Shown here one piece after another: positions 43,380-54,548 of a stretch of DNA of 64,000 bases (its first letter is position 1; each line of letters opens with the position of its first letter). Origin of the DNA: Chitinophaga sp. E66 (GTDB lineage: Bacteria > Bacteroidota > Bacteroidia > Chitinophagales > Chitinophagaceae); assembly GCA_019285755.1 (NCBI GenBank), contig CP079103.1, positions 496,001-560,000 on the forward strand, read 5' to 3'. Position numbers and translations under genes: made by a program. The notes below the pieces were generated by a model. It saw nothing but the letters and a program-made list of their open reading frames with translations, was not told where the DNA came from and made no database searches.

Positions 43380-44394
43380 ATGAAAAGGTTATCCCTGAAA
43401 GATGTGGCGCGCATGGCTGGCGTGGCGCCTTCTACCGTGTCGTTCGTATTGAACGGCAAAGCACGGCAGATGCGCATCAGCGAGGAACTGGCCGAAAAAG
43501 TAATGGCGGTTGTCAAAAGACCGGGTATCAGCCGCACTCTGTGGCCGTCAATCTCCGGACCGGTCAGTCCAAAACACTCGGTCTCATGGTGGAAAGCATC
43601 TCCGGCAGTTTCTTTGCCGCACTGGCCCGAGTGATCGAATCGGAGGCAGACCGCTATGGATATCATATCGTGTATTGCAGCACAGAGAACAACGCACAGA
43701 AAGGGGAGAGCTGATCAAGATGCTGAGCCGCCAGCAGGTGGATGGGTATCTCATTACCCCGGCGGCAGGCATGGAGCAGGACATCCAGCAACTGGTGGCG
43801 CACAAGCGCCCGCTCGTATTGATGGATAGTTACTTCCCCGACGTACAGGCGCCGCATGTGCTCATCGATAATTTCGCGGGCGTTAAGCAAGGCATCGAGC
43901 ACCTTATTGACCGCGGCGCTAAAAAGATCGGTTTCGTGACGGTGGATATGGAACTGGTGCAGATGCAGGAACGCATGAAAGGCTACCGCGAAACACTGCG
44001 GAGCCACGACATAACCGTAAAGAATAAACTCGTGCTGGCGTTGCCGTATGACGGCGATAAAGATGAATCGGTCCGCAAGATCAAACAGTTCATCCAGGTA
44101 AACAAAGATCTCGACGCGATCTTCTTCGCAACGAACTACCTCGGTATCCTCGGGCTGGAAGCGCTGGCCGGCCTGCAAATGAAAATCCCTGACGACATTG
44201 CCGTGGTTTGTTTCGACGACCATGATATCTTCCGCTTATATCCTCCCGGTATTACCGTAGTGCAACAGCCGATCGAAGAGATCGCTAAAACTGCGATGCA
44301 GTTGCTGATGAACCAGCTGGATAAAAGTCAACGCGCTTTGCGCAAGACGAGACTGGAGCTGCCCGGTAAATTCGTAAAGCGCGGCTCTACCTGA
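43380..44394 (+). CDS. LacI-family transcriptional regulator of the GH92 locus (two frame breaks)
   Basis: A DNA-binding repressor or activator of about 338 residues. Helix-turn-helix LSLKDVARMAGVAPSTVSFVL, hinge region GYQPHSVAVNLRTGQ (after repair), then the sugar-binding-protein-like domain from SKTLGLMVESISGSFFAAL through IFFATNYLGILGLEAL and DIAVVCFDDHDIFRLYPPGITVVQQP. Breaks near 43519 and 43703. I chose the ATG at 43380, which has an AGGA upstream; an in-frame ATG at 43356 is possible. It lies upstream of SusC/SusD and two GH92 genes, each carrying an AAATCGWTT palindrome upstream, so it probably controls them. Confidence 0.91.
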
Positions 44395-44499
44395 TGACGA
44401 TTCCCGTTCGTCAAATTTCCGTGTGAAAATTTTTGCATTCCACAAATTAATTCTACATTTACGCTACGCCTCGTAGTCAGGCCTTTTTAAAACCCTTTG

Positions 44500-44513
44500 C
44501 TAAATCGATTTTG
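44500..44513. promoter_or_regulatory. Candidate LacI operator CTAAATCGATTTTG
   Basis: A near-palindrome around TCGA (one mismatch), flanked by G and C at 44499 and 44514. Shares AAATCGATTTTG with the site before the GH92 gene at 49767. It lies after the lacI gene and before SusC. Confidence 0.55.
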
Positions 44514-44861
44514 CGTTTAGCTTTGGAGGTTGATAAAGAGGCGGTTGCAAGGAGCAAACCTGACAGTGAATGTAACAGCGAGGATAGTAAGCGGAGCTAC
44601 CGCGGACTATCCGCATCAAATTCTACGTTTCGGTTATGAAGTGGGGATAGGTACGAAGTCTATGCCAAATATTTTAATGAAAGGAAGCGTCCGTATCCCG
44701 CATCGAATTGAACTTTATTTGTAACACACAGGAGTGCCGGCTACGCAATCATCCACGGCCGCATGCTCCCATTGTAAATCTCAATTTTCTCTTATCAATG
44801 ACGAATTAACCATTGGCATTCCAGGATGCCAAACCAAAATCACCGCCTTCAAACCTTATTA

Positions 44862-44875
44862 CTAAATCGTTTATG
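44862..44875. promoter_or_regulatory. Candidate LacI operator CTAAATCGTTTATG
   Basis: Shares CTAAATCG and the TT of the right half with the site at 44500; 207 bp before the SusC start. Weaker symmetry than the others. Confidence 0.4.
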
Positions 44876-44941
44876 CACTGATGTGACCGTCAGTGTGAGG
44901 CATCTTTGCCCGCACCGGCCGTCAACAGGCAGTTGACTTCT

Positions 44942-45033
44942 TTCCTGTACGCAGGAACAGGGTTTTCTTTGCCCCGGACCATCAGCGTATACACGGTTCC
45001 GTTGCCTTGAAAAAATTTTCCTGCATGCAGGAA
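44942..45033. promoter_or_regulatory. Paired TTCCTG-N4-CAGGAA inverted repeats
   Basis: TTCCTGTACGCAGGAA (44942-44957) and the perfect 16-bp palindrome TTCCTGCATGCAGGAA (45018-45033) lie 76 bp apart on the same axis, each followed by CAGGG. They end 49 bp before the SusC start. They could be paired operator sites or RNA hairpins. Confidence 0.5.
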
Positions 45034-45081
45034 CAGGGCAATCCTATGCCTGTATTTTCTTAACCAAATCAATACATTGCA

Positions 45082-48020
45082 ATGAACACTGCATCCACGT
45101 TTTCCAGGCGTGTAGGCTGGATGAGCGTCTTACTATCGCTCATCTGCTCCGTGGCATTCTCCCAGTCCGGCACCATCCGCGGGAAAGTGACAGACGCCCG
45201 GGATAACACTCCCCTTCCCGGCGTTACCGTGAAAATCGTCAACACCGCCTCCGGCACCGTGACCGGCGCAGACGGTAGCTATTCCCTCACCGCACCTTCC
45301 GGCTCCCGGCTGGAATTCAGCTTCATCGGCTACGAAACCCTCACCCTCGTTGCCTCCAGCGCCACGCTCGACGTACAGCTCCGCTTTCTTCCAAAAGCCT
45401 GGAAGATGTGGTAGTAGTAGGTTACGGCACGCTAAAGAAAAAAGAAGTCACCAACGCCGTAACCACCATCCGGCCGGAAAATTTCAACGCCGGCGTAGCC
45501 CGTTCCCCATGGATCTTATCCAGGGTAAAGTACCGGGCCTCAGCATCACCCGCGTAGACGGTAACAACCCTAACGCAGGCGCCAGCTTCCAGATGCGCGG
45601 CATCACTTCCATCAGCGGATCGCAATCCCCGCTCATCGTTATCGACGGCGTTCCCGGAGGTAACCTCGACCTCCTCATGCAGGACGATATCGCTTCCATC
45701 GACGTGCTCCGCGACGGCTCCGCCGCCGCCATCTATGGTACGCGCGGCAACGGCGGCGTGATCCTCATTACCACCAAAAGAGGCCGCAGCGGAGAGCCCC
45801 AGTTCAACCTGACTACCTTCGCGCAGCGCGATTACGTAGCCAAAAAGCCCCGCTACCTCACCGCAGACGAGTTCCGAAAAGTTGCGCCCAATTACGACGA
45901 AGGCAGCGATACAGACGTGTACGATATGCTGCTCAATAAAGACAACCTGTCACAATACTACACCCTCAACGCCAGCGGCGGTACCGACAAATCCAACTAC
46001 CGCGCGGCCGTGTACTACAACAAAGGAGAAGGTATTGCCAAGCGCAACGAGCGCGATCAGTATGGCGGCCGTATCAACGTCAACGCGAACGGCTTGCAGG
46101 GTAAGCTGACCTTGCAGACCAACCTGGCCGTCAACTTCAACAAAGCTGATCTGCTAGGCGGCAACAACGGCGACTTCGAGCAGGCCGTGCAACGGAATCC
46201 CACATCGCCCCTCATGAAAGACGGCAAATACGTGAACCCCAGCGGCTACAACGTATACAATCCCATCGGCCGCCTGGAACAGGAACTATACTACCGCGAC
46301 CAACAAACCCTCCAGGGCGACGCCAAGCTGAGCCTGGAACTGGTAAAGGACCTCCGCGCCTCCGTGTTCGGCGGCATCTCCCGGAATACTTACAACAACC
46401 GGCAGTTCCGTACCAAAGACTCAAAGTCTTCCATCGATTCGTACGAAGGCAGGGGATATGCGTATAAAGGCAACTTCATGCTGCTGGAAAAAACGCTCGA
46501 CCTCACGCTCGATTACGTAAAGACCATTAACGACGATCACCGGATCACGGCGGTAGGCGGTTACAGCTACTTTTTCAGCACCACCGAAACCTACAACATG
46601 AACAACTCCGGCTTCCTGACAGACGGCTTCCAGGACTGGAACATGGGCAACGGCCTCTTCCTCCGCGAAGGCAAGGCCGGTATGGGCAGCGCCAAAAGCG
46701 AGTACGCCCTCATCGCCTTCTTCGGCCGTGTCAACTACTCTTACCGCGATAAATATTTTGCCCAGGCGATCTTCCGTTACGAAGGCTCCACCAAGTTCGG
46801 CCCCAACAACAAGTGGGCGCCCTTCCCTTCAGTTTCCGTAGGCTGGAACCTGCATGAAGAAAGCTTCCTGAAACATTCCAGCTTCGTAGACCAGTTGAAA
46901 CTGCGCGTAGGCTACGGCGTTACGGGTAACTCCGGCTTCGCTTCCTACAACTCCATGGTGCTCCTCGGCACCGGCGGCGCCTATCCGCTGGACGGGCTCT
47001 TCCCGAAACAGTGGGCCCTTCCCGCAATCCCAACCCGAACCTGAAGTGGGAGAAGAAGAAAGAACTGAACGTAGGGGTAGACTTCTCCCTCCTGAAAGGC
47101 AGGCTGAGAGCGGTTCGTTTGACGTGTACAACCGCGCTACCAGCGACCTCCTCACCAACTACGACGTATCCCTGCCGCCGAACGTGACCAGCCAGACCCT
47201 GCTGAACATCGGGACCATTTCCAACAAAGGCTTCGAAGTGGTACTGAGCGGGGTAGTGGTGGATAAGAAAAACTTCTCCTACACCACAGACGTCATCTTC
47301 AACCGCCAGCAAAATGAAATGACCCGTATTTCAGGCGAGATCGACGGCAACAAATACCGCATCGAGCGCCTGACATTTGGCGACCTTCCTTCTCCTGGTG
47401 CGCTTGGTCCCGCTATCCGCGTAGTGGAAGGCGGCGCGCTCGGCAACTTCTACGGTAAGCGCTTCGCGGGCTTTACGCCAGACGGCGACTTCCTCTTCTA
47501 CAAAAAAGACGGCAGCACCGCAAAGGCGGGAGACATCAAGGAAGAAGACCTGGGTATCATCGGCAACGGCGTTCCGAAGATGATGATCTCCTGGAACAAT
47601 AACTTCAAATACAAGAACTGGGACCTGTCGCTCCTCTGGCGCAGCAAGCTGGGCGTAGATCTGCTGAACCTGCAGGACATGTACTTCGGCAACCGCAAAT
47701 GGCTGCCAAACAACCTGCTGATGGTGGGCCTGACCAAGCACGGCCAGCTCAACGCCGCTCCGCAATATTCCGATTACTACCTGGAACCGGGCGGATTCGT
47801 GAAGCTGGATAACGTTTCGCTGGGATACCGCTTCCCCCTGAAATCCGGGTATATCCGCAACCTGCGCGCTTACGTGGCGGGAAGGAACCTGGTGACCATC
47901 ACCAAATATACCGGCCTGGATCCTGAGCTGCAGGACAACGGCATGACCACAGGGATCGACGGCAGAGGGTTCTATCCGCGCACGCGTTCCTTTACCATCG
48001 GGCTGACCATGGGCTTTTAA
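45082..48020 (+). CDS. SusC/RagA-family TonB-dependent receptor (four frame breaks)
   Basis: An outer-membrane glycan importer of about 980 residues. The signal peptide (VLLSLICSVAFSQSG) is followed directly by a CarboxypepD_reg-like domain (TIRGKVTDARDNTPLPGVTV), with no STN domain. The TonB-box/plug region (DVVVVGYGTLKKKEVTNAV, PLIVIDGVPGG, VLRDGSAAAIYGTRGNGGVILITTKRG) precedes a beta-barrel ending ARTRSFTIGLTMGF-like (here PRTRSFTIGLTMGF). Breaks near 45385, 45510, 47000 and 47105. The lack of STN fits control by the neighbouring LacI regulator rather than a sigma/anti-sigma pair. With the GH92 enzymes downstream, alpha-mannose-containing oligosaccharide is the likely cargo. Confidence 0.93.
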
Positions 48021-48044
48021 TTTCAACCGTTAACTGAAAATCTT

Positions 48045-49676
48045 ATGCAAAAGAAACATATCGTGCTGGGCATGGTTGCGCTCATGAGCAGGGCAGCTGC
48101 CTGCACCAATCTCGACGAAAAAGTATATACGGAACTGGTAGCGGATACCTATTACAACAACCGCACGGAAGTAATGACCACCGTTCTCCGTCCATTCACC
48201 CACGCCAACGCCTGGGCCGCGCCAACCGGCCAGGTAGGCTACTGGCGGGTAAGCGAGCTCTCGGCAGACCAGCTGGCGTGGCCGCAGAAAGGCATCCACG
48301 GGTTCGACGGCGGGCAATGGATCCGGCTGCATAACCATAGCTGGACCGTGGAAGACGACATCGTATGGAATCCCTGGCGGCTCATGTTCTGGGGATCGGG
48401 TTCTGTAACAATACCATTGGCGACCTGGAGAAGCTGGACTTCACCAGGATCGGGATGACGGACGCCGACAAGGTATCCATCATCGCCGAGACCAAGGCGC
48501 TCCGTGCCTGGCACTACCTGCGCCTCATGGACCTGTATGGCAATATTCCCATCGTTACCAAAGTAGGCGATCCCGCGAAGCCTTTCTCCGCAACCCGCAA
48601 GGAAGTGTGGGAGTTTATCGAAAAGGAGCTGCGGGAGAATGTGGATAAATTACAGCCGCTGAGCCAGTCTATGGTGGGGCGGGTGAGCAAGGCTGCTGCG
48701 TATTCCATGCTGGCCGAGCTGTACCTGAACTCCCAGAAATGGACGGGCGTGCAGAGATGGGACGAGTGCGTGGCGGTGTGCAACAAGATCATCGCCGGCG
48801 AAGGCGGTAGCCTTAAAGGCGCTGCCCCTGCTTTGGAAACGGATATCATGAAGCCGTTCAATAACGTGAACAACACCTCCCCGGAGAACCTGTTCCAGAT
48901 CGGCTACAACTGGACGAAAGGCAAGTTCCGCTTCAGCTTCCAGGGAGACATGTGGCACTATGTGCAGTTCCAGGCCTACAATGCGGTGGACCGCGGCAAC
49001 AACGGCATCGTGGTGATCCCTACGGCGTACGATGCTTTTGCTGACAACGACCTCCGTAAAAAGCGCTGGATGCTGATCGATACCCTGAAGAAAGACCCGG
49101 CCTTCCGTACCGGCGGTCCTGGCGACTCCGTAGTGATGGCTACGGAAGAATATAAAGGCAAGCCCTGGTGTTCGTGAAAGAGATCCGCCGTAACTCTGAA
49201 GGAGAAACCGGCCCGGGTGGTATGACGAGAGGGGAGGAAAACAGCGGTGCGCGGTTCGCCAAATACCTGCCCGGCAATAAAGACGATGCGGAATTCTGGA
49301 ATAACGACTTCGTGATTTACCGCCTCGCGGAGATCATCATGTACAAGGCGGAGGCACTCATGCGGAAGAACGGAGGGGCTGCAACAGCAGAGGCGGTAAC
49401 CCTGGTAAATTCTGTCCGCCAAAGAGCCTTTAGTGCAACAGACTGGCCGTCAGCTTCTTACACAATTGCTACATTAACTTTGGACGAACTTTTGGCAGAA
49501 AGAGGAAGGGAATTTATTTTTGAAGGAAAAGACGCCAAGATTTGATTAGGTTTGGTAAATTTACGACCGCAACGTGGTGGGACCATGTTGCCTCGACCGC
49601 CAAAGCCGAATTGTTCCCGATACCGGAACGCCAGAGGAGACTGAATGTCAATTTAGGGCAGAACGACGGGTATTGA
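48045..49676 (+). CDS. SusD/RagB-family lipoprotein (three frame breaks)
   Basis: The surface glycan-binding partner of the preceding SusC, about 544 residues. The signal ends in a lipobox (SRAAAC followed by TNLDEKVY). SusD features: EDDIVWNPWRLMF, AETKALRAWHYLRLMDLYGNIPIV, YSMLAELYLNSQKW, YRLAEIIMYKAEALMR, and the C-terminal ELLAERGREFIFEG with, after repair near 49535, RRQDLIRFGKFTTATWWDHV and LGQNDGY. Breaks near 48400, 49170 and 49535. Without the last repair the protein seems to end 44 residues early. It precedes the first GH92 gene. Confidence 0.93.
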
Positions 49677-49731
49677 TTTGGCGCAAATGAACAAGTGCTT
49701 ATCATACAAACAATAAAGAGTAGCATCTAAC

Positions 49732-49764
49732 GGCTGGCCCATTCCTGGGCCGGCCCCTTTATTT
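49732..49764 (+). terminator. Terminator after SusD
   Basis: ggctggccca (49732-49741) pairs with tgggccggcc (49746-49755) with one G-T wobble, followed by a T-rich tail. It separates SusCD from the GH92 gene, which therefore probably has its own promoter. Confidence 0.75.
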
Positions 49765-49766
49765 TA

Positions 49767-49780
49767 CAAAATCGATTTTG
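49767..49780. promoter_or_regulatory. Perfect palindrome CAAAATCGATTTTG, candidate LacI operator
   Basis: A 14-bp perfect palindrome ending 4 bp before the GH92 ATG; binding here would block transcription or translation initiation of that gene. Same motif as 44500 and, in part, 44862 and 54419. Confidence 0.65.
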
Positions 49781-49784
49781 CAAC

Positions 49785-52071
49785 ATGAATACATTCCGCT
49801 GGTGCCTTGTCGCATTATGTGCAGGCTTTCACGCAAACGCTCAGACCGTACAAAAGATCACAGATCCCGTAGAGTGGGTAAACCCCTCATGGGCACGGAT
49901 TCAAAAGGAAGCCTGTCTAACGGTAACACCTATCCCGCTATCGCCACCCCTGGGGCATGAACTTCTGGATGCCGCAAACCAACCAGAACGGAAACGGATG
50001 GGCTTACCAATACAGCGCCGATAAGATCCGCGGGTTCAAACAAACCCATCAGCCTTCCCCTGGATCAACGATTATGGCCAGTTCTCCCTCATGCCCGTTA
50101 CCGGCAGCATGAAGTTCACACAGGACGAACGCGCCAGCTGGTTCTCCCATAAAGCGGAGACCGCCAAACCTTATTACTACAGCGTCTACCTCGCAGACGC
50201 GGACGTGACCACCGAGATCGCGCCCACCGAAAGGGCGGCACAGTTCCGGTTCACCTTCCCGAAAACCGACAGCGCCTTTGTGGTCGTAGATGCGTTTGAC
50301 CGCGGCAGCTACGTGAAAATCATTCCCGCTGAAAGAAAGATCATCGGATACTCCACCCGCAACAGCGGCGGCGTTCCCGAGAACTTCAAAAATTATTTCG
50401 TGCTCGTGTTCGACAAGCCCTTTGCCCTCGCCCATACCGGGACGGCAACCGCCTGGCCAAAGACACGCTCGAGCTGAAAGCCGGCCACGCCGGTGCTATC
50501 ATCGGCTTCGCCACCGCCAAAGGAGAGGTAGTGAACGTAAAAGCGGCTTCTTCCTTCATCAGCCCCGAACAGGCCGCCCTCAACCTCCGGCGCGAAGTAG
50601 GGGCAGACAGCTTCGAGGCCACAAAGCAGAAAGCCAAACAAGCCTGGAACAAAGAACTGGGACGTATCGTTCCCGAAGGCGGCACCTCCGACCAGGTGCG
50701 CACTTTCTACTCTTGCCTGTACCGCACCCTGCTCTTCCCCGCAAATTCTATGAGTTCGACGCGCAGAACCAGATCGTGCATTACAGCCCGTACAACGGTA
50801 AAGTGCTCCCCGGTTACATGTTCACCGACAACGGCTTCTGGGATACCTTCCGCGCAGTGTTCCCCTTCTTCACGCTGATGTACCCGGAACTGAACGGCCA
50901 GATCATGGAAGGGCTCGCCAATACTTATAAAGAGTCTGGCTGGTTGCCCGAATGGGCCAGCCCCGGTCACCGCGACTGTATGATCGGGTCCAACTCCGCT
51001 TCCCTCATTGCAGACAGCTATCTTAAAGGCATCCGCGGATATGACATCGAAACGCTGTACCAGGCCCTGCTGAAGAACTCGGAGAACGAAGGGCCGCTGT
51101 CTTCCGTAGGCCGCGCCGGCGTGAAATACTATAACGAGCTGGGCTATGTGCCGTACGACGTGAAAGTGAACGAGAACGCCGCCCGCACGCTGGAATATGC
51201 TTACGACGACTTCACCATCTATAAACTGGCCATTGCCCTGAAGCGCCCGCAGGAAGAAATCGACCGCTTTAAGAAACGCAGCCAGAACTTCCGCAACATC
51301 TTTGACCCGGAAACGAAACTGATGCGCGGCAAGAACCAGGACGGCAAGTTCCAGGCGCCTTTCAATCCTTTCAAATGGGGAGATGCCTTCACCGAAGGTA
51401 ACAGCTGGCACTATACCTGGTCCGTTTTCCACGACGTGGAAGGCCTGGCCCGCCTCATGGGCGGCCGCCAGCAGTTCGCGCAGATGCTCGACTCCGTATT
51501 CGTGATGGCGCCGGTATATGACGAAAGCTACTACGGCTCCGTGATCCATGAGATCCGCGAAATGCAGATCGCCAACATGGGCCAGTATGCGCACGGCAAC
51601 CAGCCCATCCAGCACATGATCTATCTCTACAACTACGCCGGCCAGCCCTGGAAGGCCCAGTACTGGGTGCGCCAGGTGCTCGACCGCCTCTACCATTCCG
51701 GCGCCGACGGCTATTGCGGTGATGAAGACAACGGTCAGACTTCCGCATGGTACGTGTTTTCAGCAATGGGCTTCTATCCCGTTTGCCCCGGAACCGACCA
51801 GTACGTGCTGGGCGCGCCGCTCTTCCCGAAAATGACGGTTACCCTGCAGGATGGTAAGAAGTTCGTGATAGAAGCGCCGGACAACAGCAAGACGAATGTG
51901 TACACCCAAAGCATCACGCTGAACGGAAAACCGCACAACGCAAACTGGATCAGCCATTCGGCCATCCAGCAGGGCGGTACGATGAAAGTGGTGATGGGAA
52001 AGGAACCTAACAAACAAAGGGGCACAAACGAGTCGGCTTTTCCTTATTCATTTACAACAACTGGAAAATAA
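49785..52071 (+). CDS. GH92 alpha-mannosidase (five frame breaks)
   Basis: A secreted calcium-dependent exo-alpha-mannosidase of about 763 residues. The signal peptide is LVALCAGFHANAQTV. An N-terminal beta-sandwich (WVNPLMGTDSKGSLSNGNTYPAIATPWGMNFW after repair, about residues 30-61) precedes an (alpha/alpha)6 domain with GFWDTFRAVFPFFTLMYPEL, WLPEWASPGHRDCMIGSNSASLIADSY, YAHGNQPIQHMIYLYNYAGQPWKAQYWVR (spanning about residues 605-633) and the acid-base region GDEDNGQTSAWYVFSAMGFYPVCPG. Breaks near 49885, 49950, 50058, 50448 and 50742. It probably releases mannose from imported oligosaccharides. Confidence 0.94.
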
Positions 52072-52127
52072 TCAAGATCCTGGAATAGTAGCACTCTATG
52101 CTATTTCATTGTTCACTGTAAATTTCG

Positions 52128-52154
52128 CATCCCGGTTCTCCGGGATGTTTTTTT
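52128..52154. terminator. Terminator between convergent GH92 genes
   Basis: catcccgg (52128-52135) and ccgggatg (52140-52147) form a perfect stem with a 4-nt loop, followed by T7 on the plus strand. It ends the first GH92 transcript next to the stop of the opposing one. Confidence 0.85.
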
Positions 52155-52156
52155 GC

Positions 52157-54388
52157 CTACTTCCTGGCGGGCTTCGCGCTCATATGAAATACCAGGGTAC
52201 CGCCGTTCATGATGTCTTCATGAGAAATGAAGCGGTCCAGCGGGCGGCCGTTCAGCACGGCTTTCTGTACATATACGTTCCTGGCCGACTGGTTCTCGGA
52301 CCTGACGGTAAATGTCTTGCCGTTCTCCAGCCTGATCTCCGCCGATTTCACGGAGGGGCTGCCCAGCGCATATTCCGTAGCACCAGGACAAACAGGGTAG
52401 AAGCCCAGCGCGGTGAAAAGGTACCAGGCGCTCATTTGCCCGCAGTCGTCGTTCCCGCCGAGGCCATCTGCCGTAGGCTTATACATTTTTTCAATGATCA
52501 TCCGCACGCGTTCCTGCGTTTTCCATGGCGCGTCCGTCCAGTTATACAGGTAGGCGGCGTGATGGGCGGGCTCGTTGCCATGTACATAGTTGCCGATAAT
52601 GCCTTCCCGGGTAATGTCTTCCGTTTCGGCAAAGAAAGCGTCGGGCAGGTGCATGGTAAACAGGGAGTCGAGGTGGCCTGTAAACTGTTTCTTGCCGCCC
52701 ATCATCCCGATCTCCAGGCGTTGCCTTCAATATAGCCCTGTCCGTGCGTGCTCAGTACGTCGAACTCCTTGCGGAATGAGCCGTCGCTCAGGCGGGGGCG
52801 CATAAAGCCCGTAGATGCGTCGAACACGTTACGGTAGTTTTCCGCGCGTTTGGAGAATTCCGTGTATAGGTCGTTGCGTCCCAGCTTCTTCGCTACCTGT
52901 GCGATGCACCAGTCGTCGTACGCATACTCCAGCGTTTTGGAAACGGAAGAGCCGTTCTTGTCTTCCGGCACATAACCCAGTTCCATATAATACCCGATGC
53001 CGTCGTAGGGCTTGTAGCGGGCGGTATTGGCGCAGGCTTCAGGGCTTTCATGGCGTCGTAGCCTTTAATATTGCCTTTCATGATGGCGTCTGCGATCACC
53101 GATACGCTGTGGTATCCGATCATGCACCAGTTCTCATTGCCCTGGTGGCTCCATACCGGCAGCATTTTATAGACGCTTTGGTTGTAGTGCTCCAGCATCG
53201 AGCGGACCATATCGGCGTTCCGGGCAGGCTACGGGATGTTGAAAAGCGGGTGCAGGGCGCGATAGGTATCCCAAAGGGAGAAGGTACTGTAGTTCGTCCA
53301 GCCTCCGCGCGATGGTTGTTCTGATCGATACCACGGTAGCTGCCGTCAACATCCGCATAGGTGGTGGGGCCCAGGTAGGTATGGTACAGCGCGGTGTAGA
53401 AGTTGATGAGGCCATCTTCGTTCAGCATGTCCACTTTCACTTTGGACAATTCCCAGTTCCAGGCATCGCGGCCCGGCGGCACGGCGTCGAAATCCCATCC
53501 AGGGTTTTCTGCCTGGAGTTGGCGAGGGCGCCTTCGGTGCTGGTGGGGGAGAGGGCCATCTTTACGATGAGGCTTCACCGGTTGCGCGTCGAACCCAGAC
53601 CAGGTACACGGAACTGGCGGCCGGTATTTCAGGAAGTTCTCGTTCTGGTTGAACTTGCGCCAGAATCCGCGAGACATCGTTGGCGGTTCTGTTGCCCGTA
53701 GCGGCGGAAGGTTTGGAGAATTTCATGGCAAAAGTAGGCGTGCGGGTGCAGGGCCCAACCGTTCGTTTGGCGGTACCGGTAATGAGGAGTCGTTCTCCAC
53801 CCGGACGAACGTCCACACATTCTTGTTTGCGTAATTATACAGGTTCGCTGTCAGGTCGAGCACGATATGGGGATTATCGGCCGAGGCGAAGGTGTACCGG
53901 TGCATGCCGGTGCGGTTGGTGGCGGTGAGCTCTGCGGTGATGCGGTGCTTATCTGTAGTACCTTGTAATAGGCGGGTTCTGCTGTTTCGTTTTGATGGGA
54001 GAAGGGTGAGCGGTACCCTTTTTCAGGATGGTCGGCGGTGCCTGGATTGAGCTGGACGGGCCCGTTGGCGGGCATGACGAGGGAAATCGCCAGGTCAGAT
54101 GCGGTTGCCGCTGAAGTGGGTGTGGGAGAACCCGGTGATGGTGGGGTCCTGGTACTGGTAGCCGGCGCAATAGCGGTAGACGTCGGGATTGTATTTCCCG
54201 TTCATTTCATAAGGAATGGTGTCTTTGTGTCCGGGCTGAGCTGTACCATCCCGGGAAGGGACAGTGGCGCCGGGTAGGTGTGCCCCATTTTGGCGGTGCC
54301 GATGATGGGCCCTACGATGCCGGGCCGGGTCCTGCGCCATGAGCAGGGACAGGGCCAGCAATGCCAGGCTGGTGATAATTAAACGCAT
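52157..54388 (-). CDS. GH92 alpha-mannosidase, second copy (at least eight frame breaks)
   Basis: A secreted GH92 enzyme paralogous to the convergent gene. It starts MRLIITSLALLALSLLMAQDPA. Recognisable blocks appear in the right order: IPYEMNGKYNPDVYRYCAGYQYQDPTITGFSHTHFSG (spanning about residues 50-86), MPANGPVQLNPGTADHPEKGYRSPF, TFASADNPHIVLDL, LYHTYLGPTTYADVDGSYRGID, MIGYHSVSVIADAIMKGNIKGYDA, MELGYVPEDKNGSSVSKTLEYAYDD, YVHGNEPAHHAAYLYNWTDAPW and GNDDCGQMSAWYLFTALGFYPVCPG. It has the densest frame breaks in the window, including three that cancel near the start. It may be a real enzyme hidden by errors, or partly decayed. Confidence 0.85.
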
Positions 54389-54418
54389 GTGTATGGGAGG
54401 TGATGAATCCTTCCAAAG

Positions 54419-54432
54419 TTAAATCGTTTTAG
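54419..54432. promoter_or_regulatory. Candidate LacI operator TTAAATCGTTTTAG
   Basis: Read on the minus strand it is CTAAAACGATTTAA, matching the CTAAAtCGATTT pattern of the site at 44500. It lies 31 bp upstream of the start of the minus-strand GH92 gene. Confidence 0.5.
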
Positions 54433-54548
54433 CTTTCTTAGGTAGTGTAGGTATGGAGATGTTTTGGTAGATTACCGGTTCAATTTTTTTTGGAACGGAT
54501 ACACCCTGAGGATGCAATTACATCTATTTATATAACACCAGCAGATCT

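Larger units (their letters stand above)
44395..45081. other. 687-bp regulatory/intergenic region before the second SusC
   Basis: No convincing gene. It contains two AAATCG-type palindromes (44500 and 44862), a pair of TTCCTG...CAGGAA inverted repeats 76 bp apart (44942 and 45018), each followed by cAGGG, and a small hairpin cactga/tcagtg near 44877-44897. A short open frame at 44530-44724 lacks any recognisable content. The size and structure suggest a long 5' leader or complex promoter for the SusC gene. Confidence 0.55.

Noticed and set aside
44530-44724. 64-codon open frame between the LacI gene and SusC
   Set aside because: No signal, domain or suitable start context; it lies in a region dense with regulatory palindromes.
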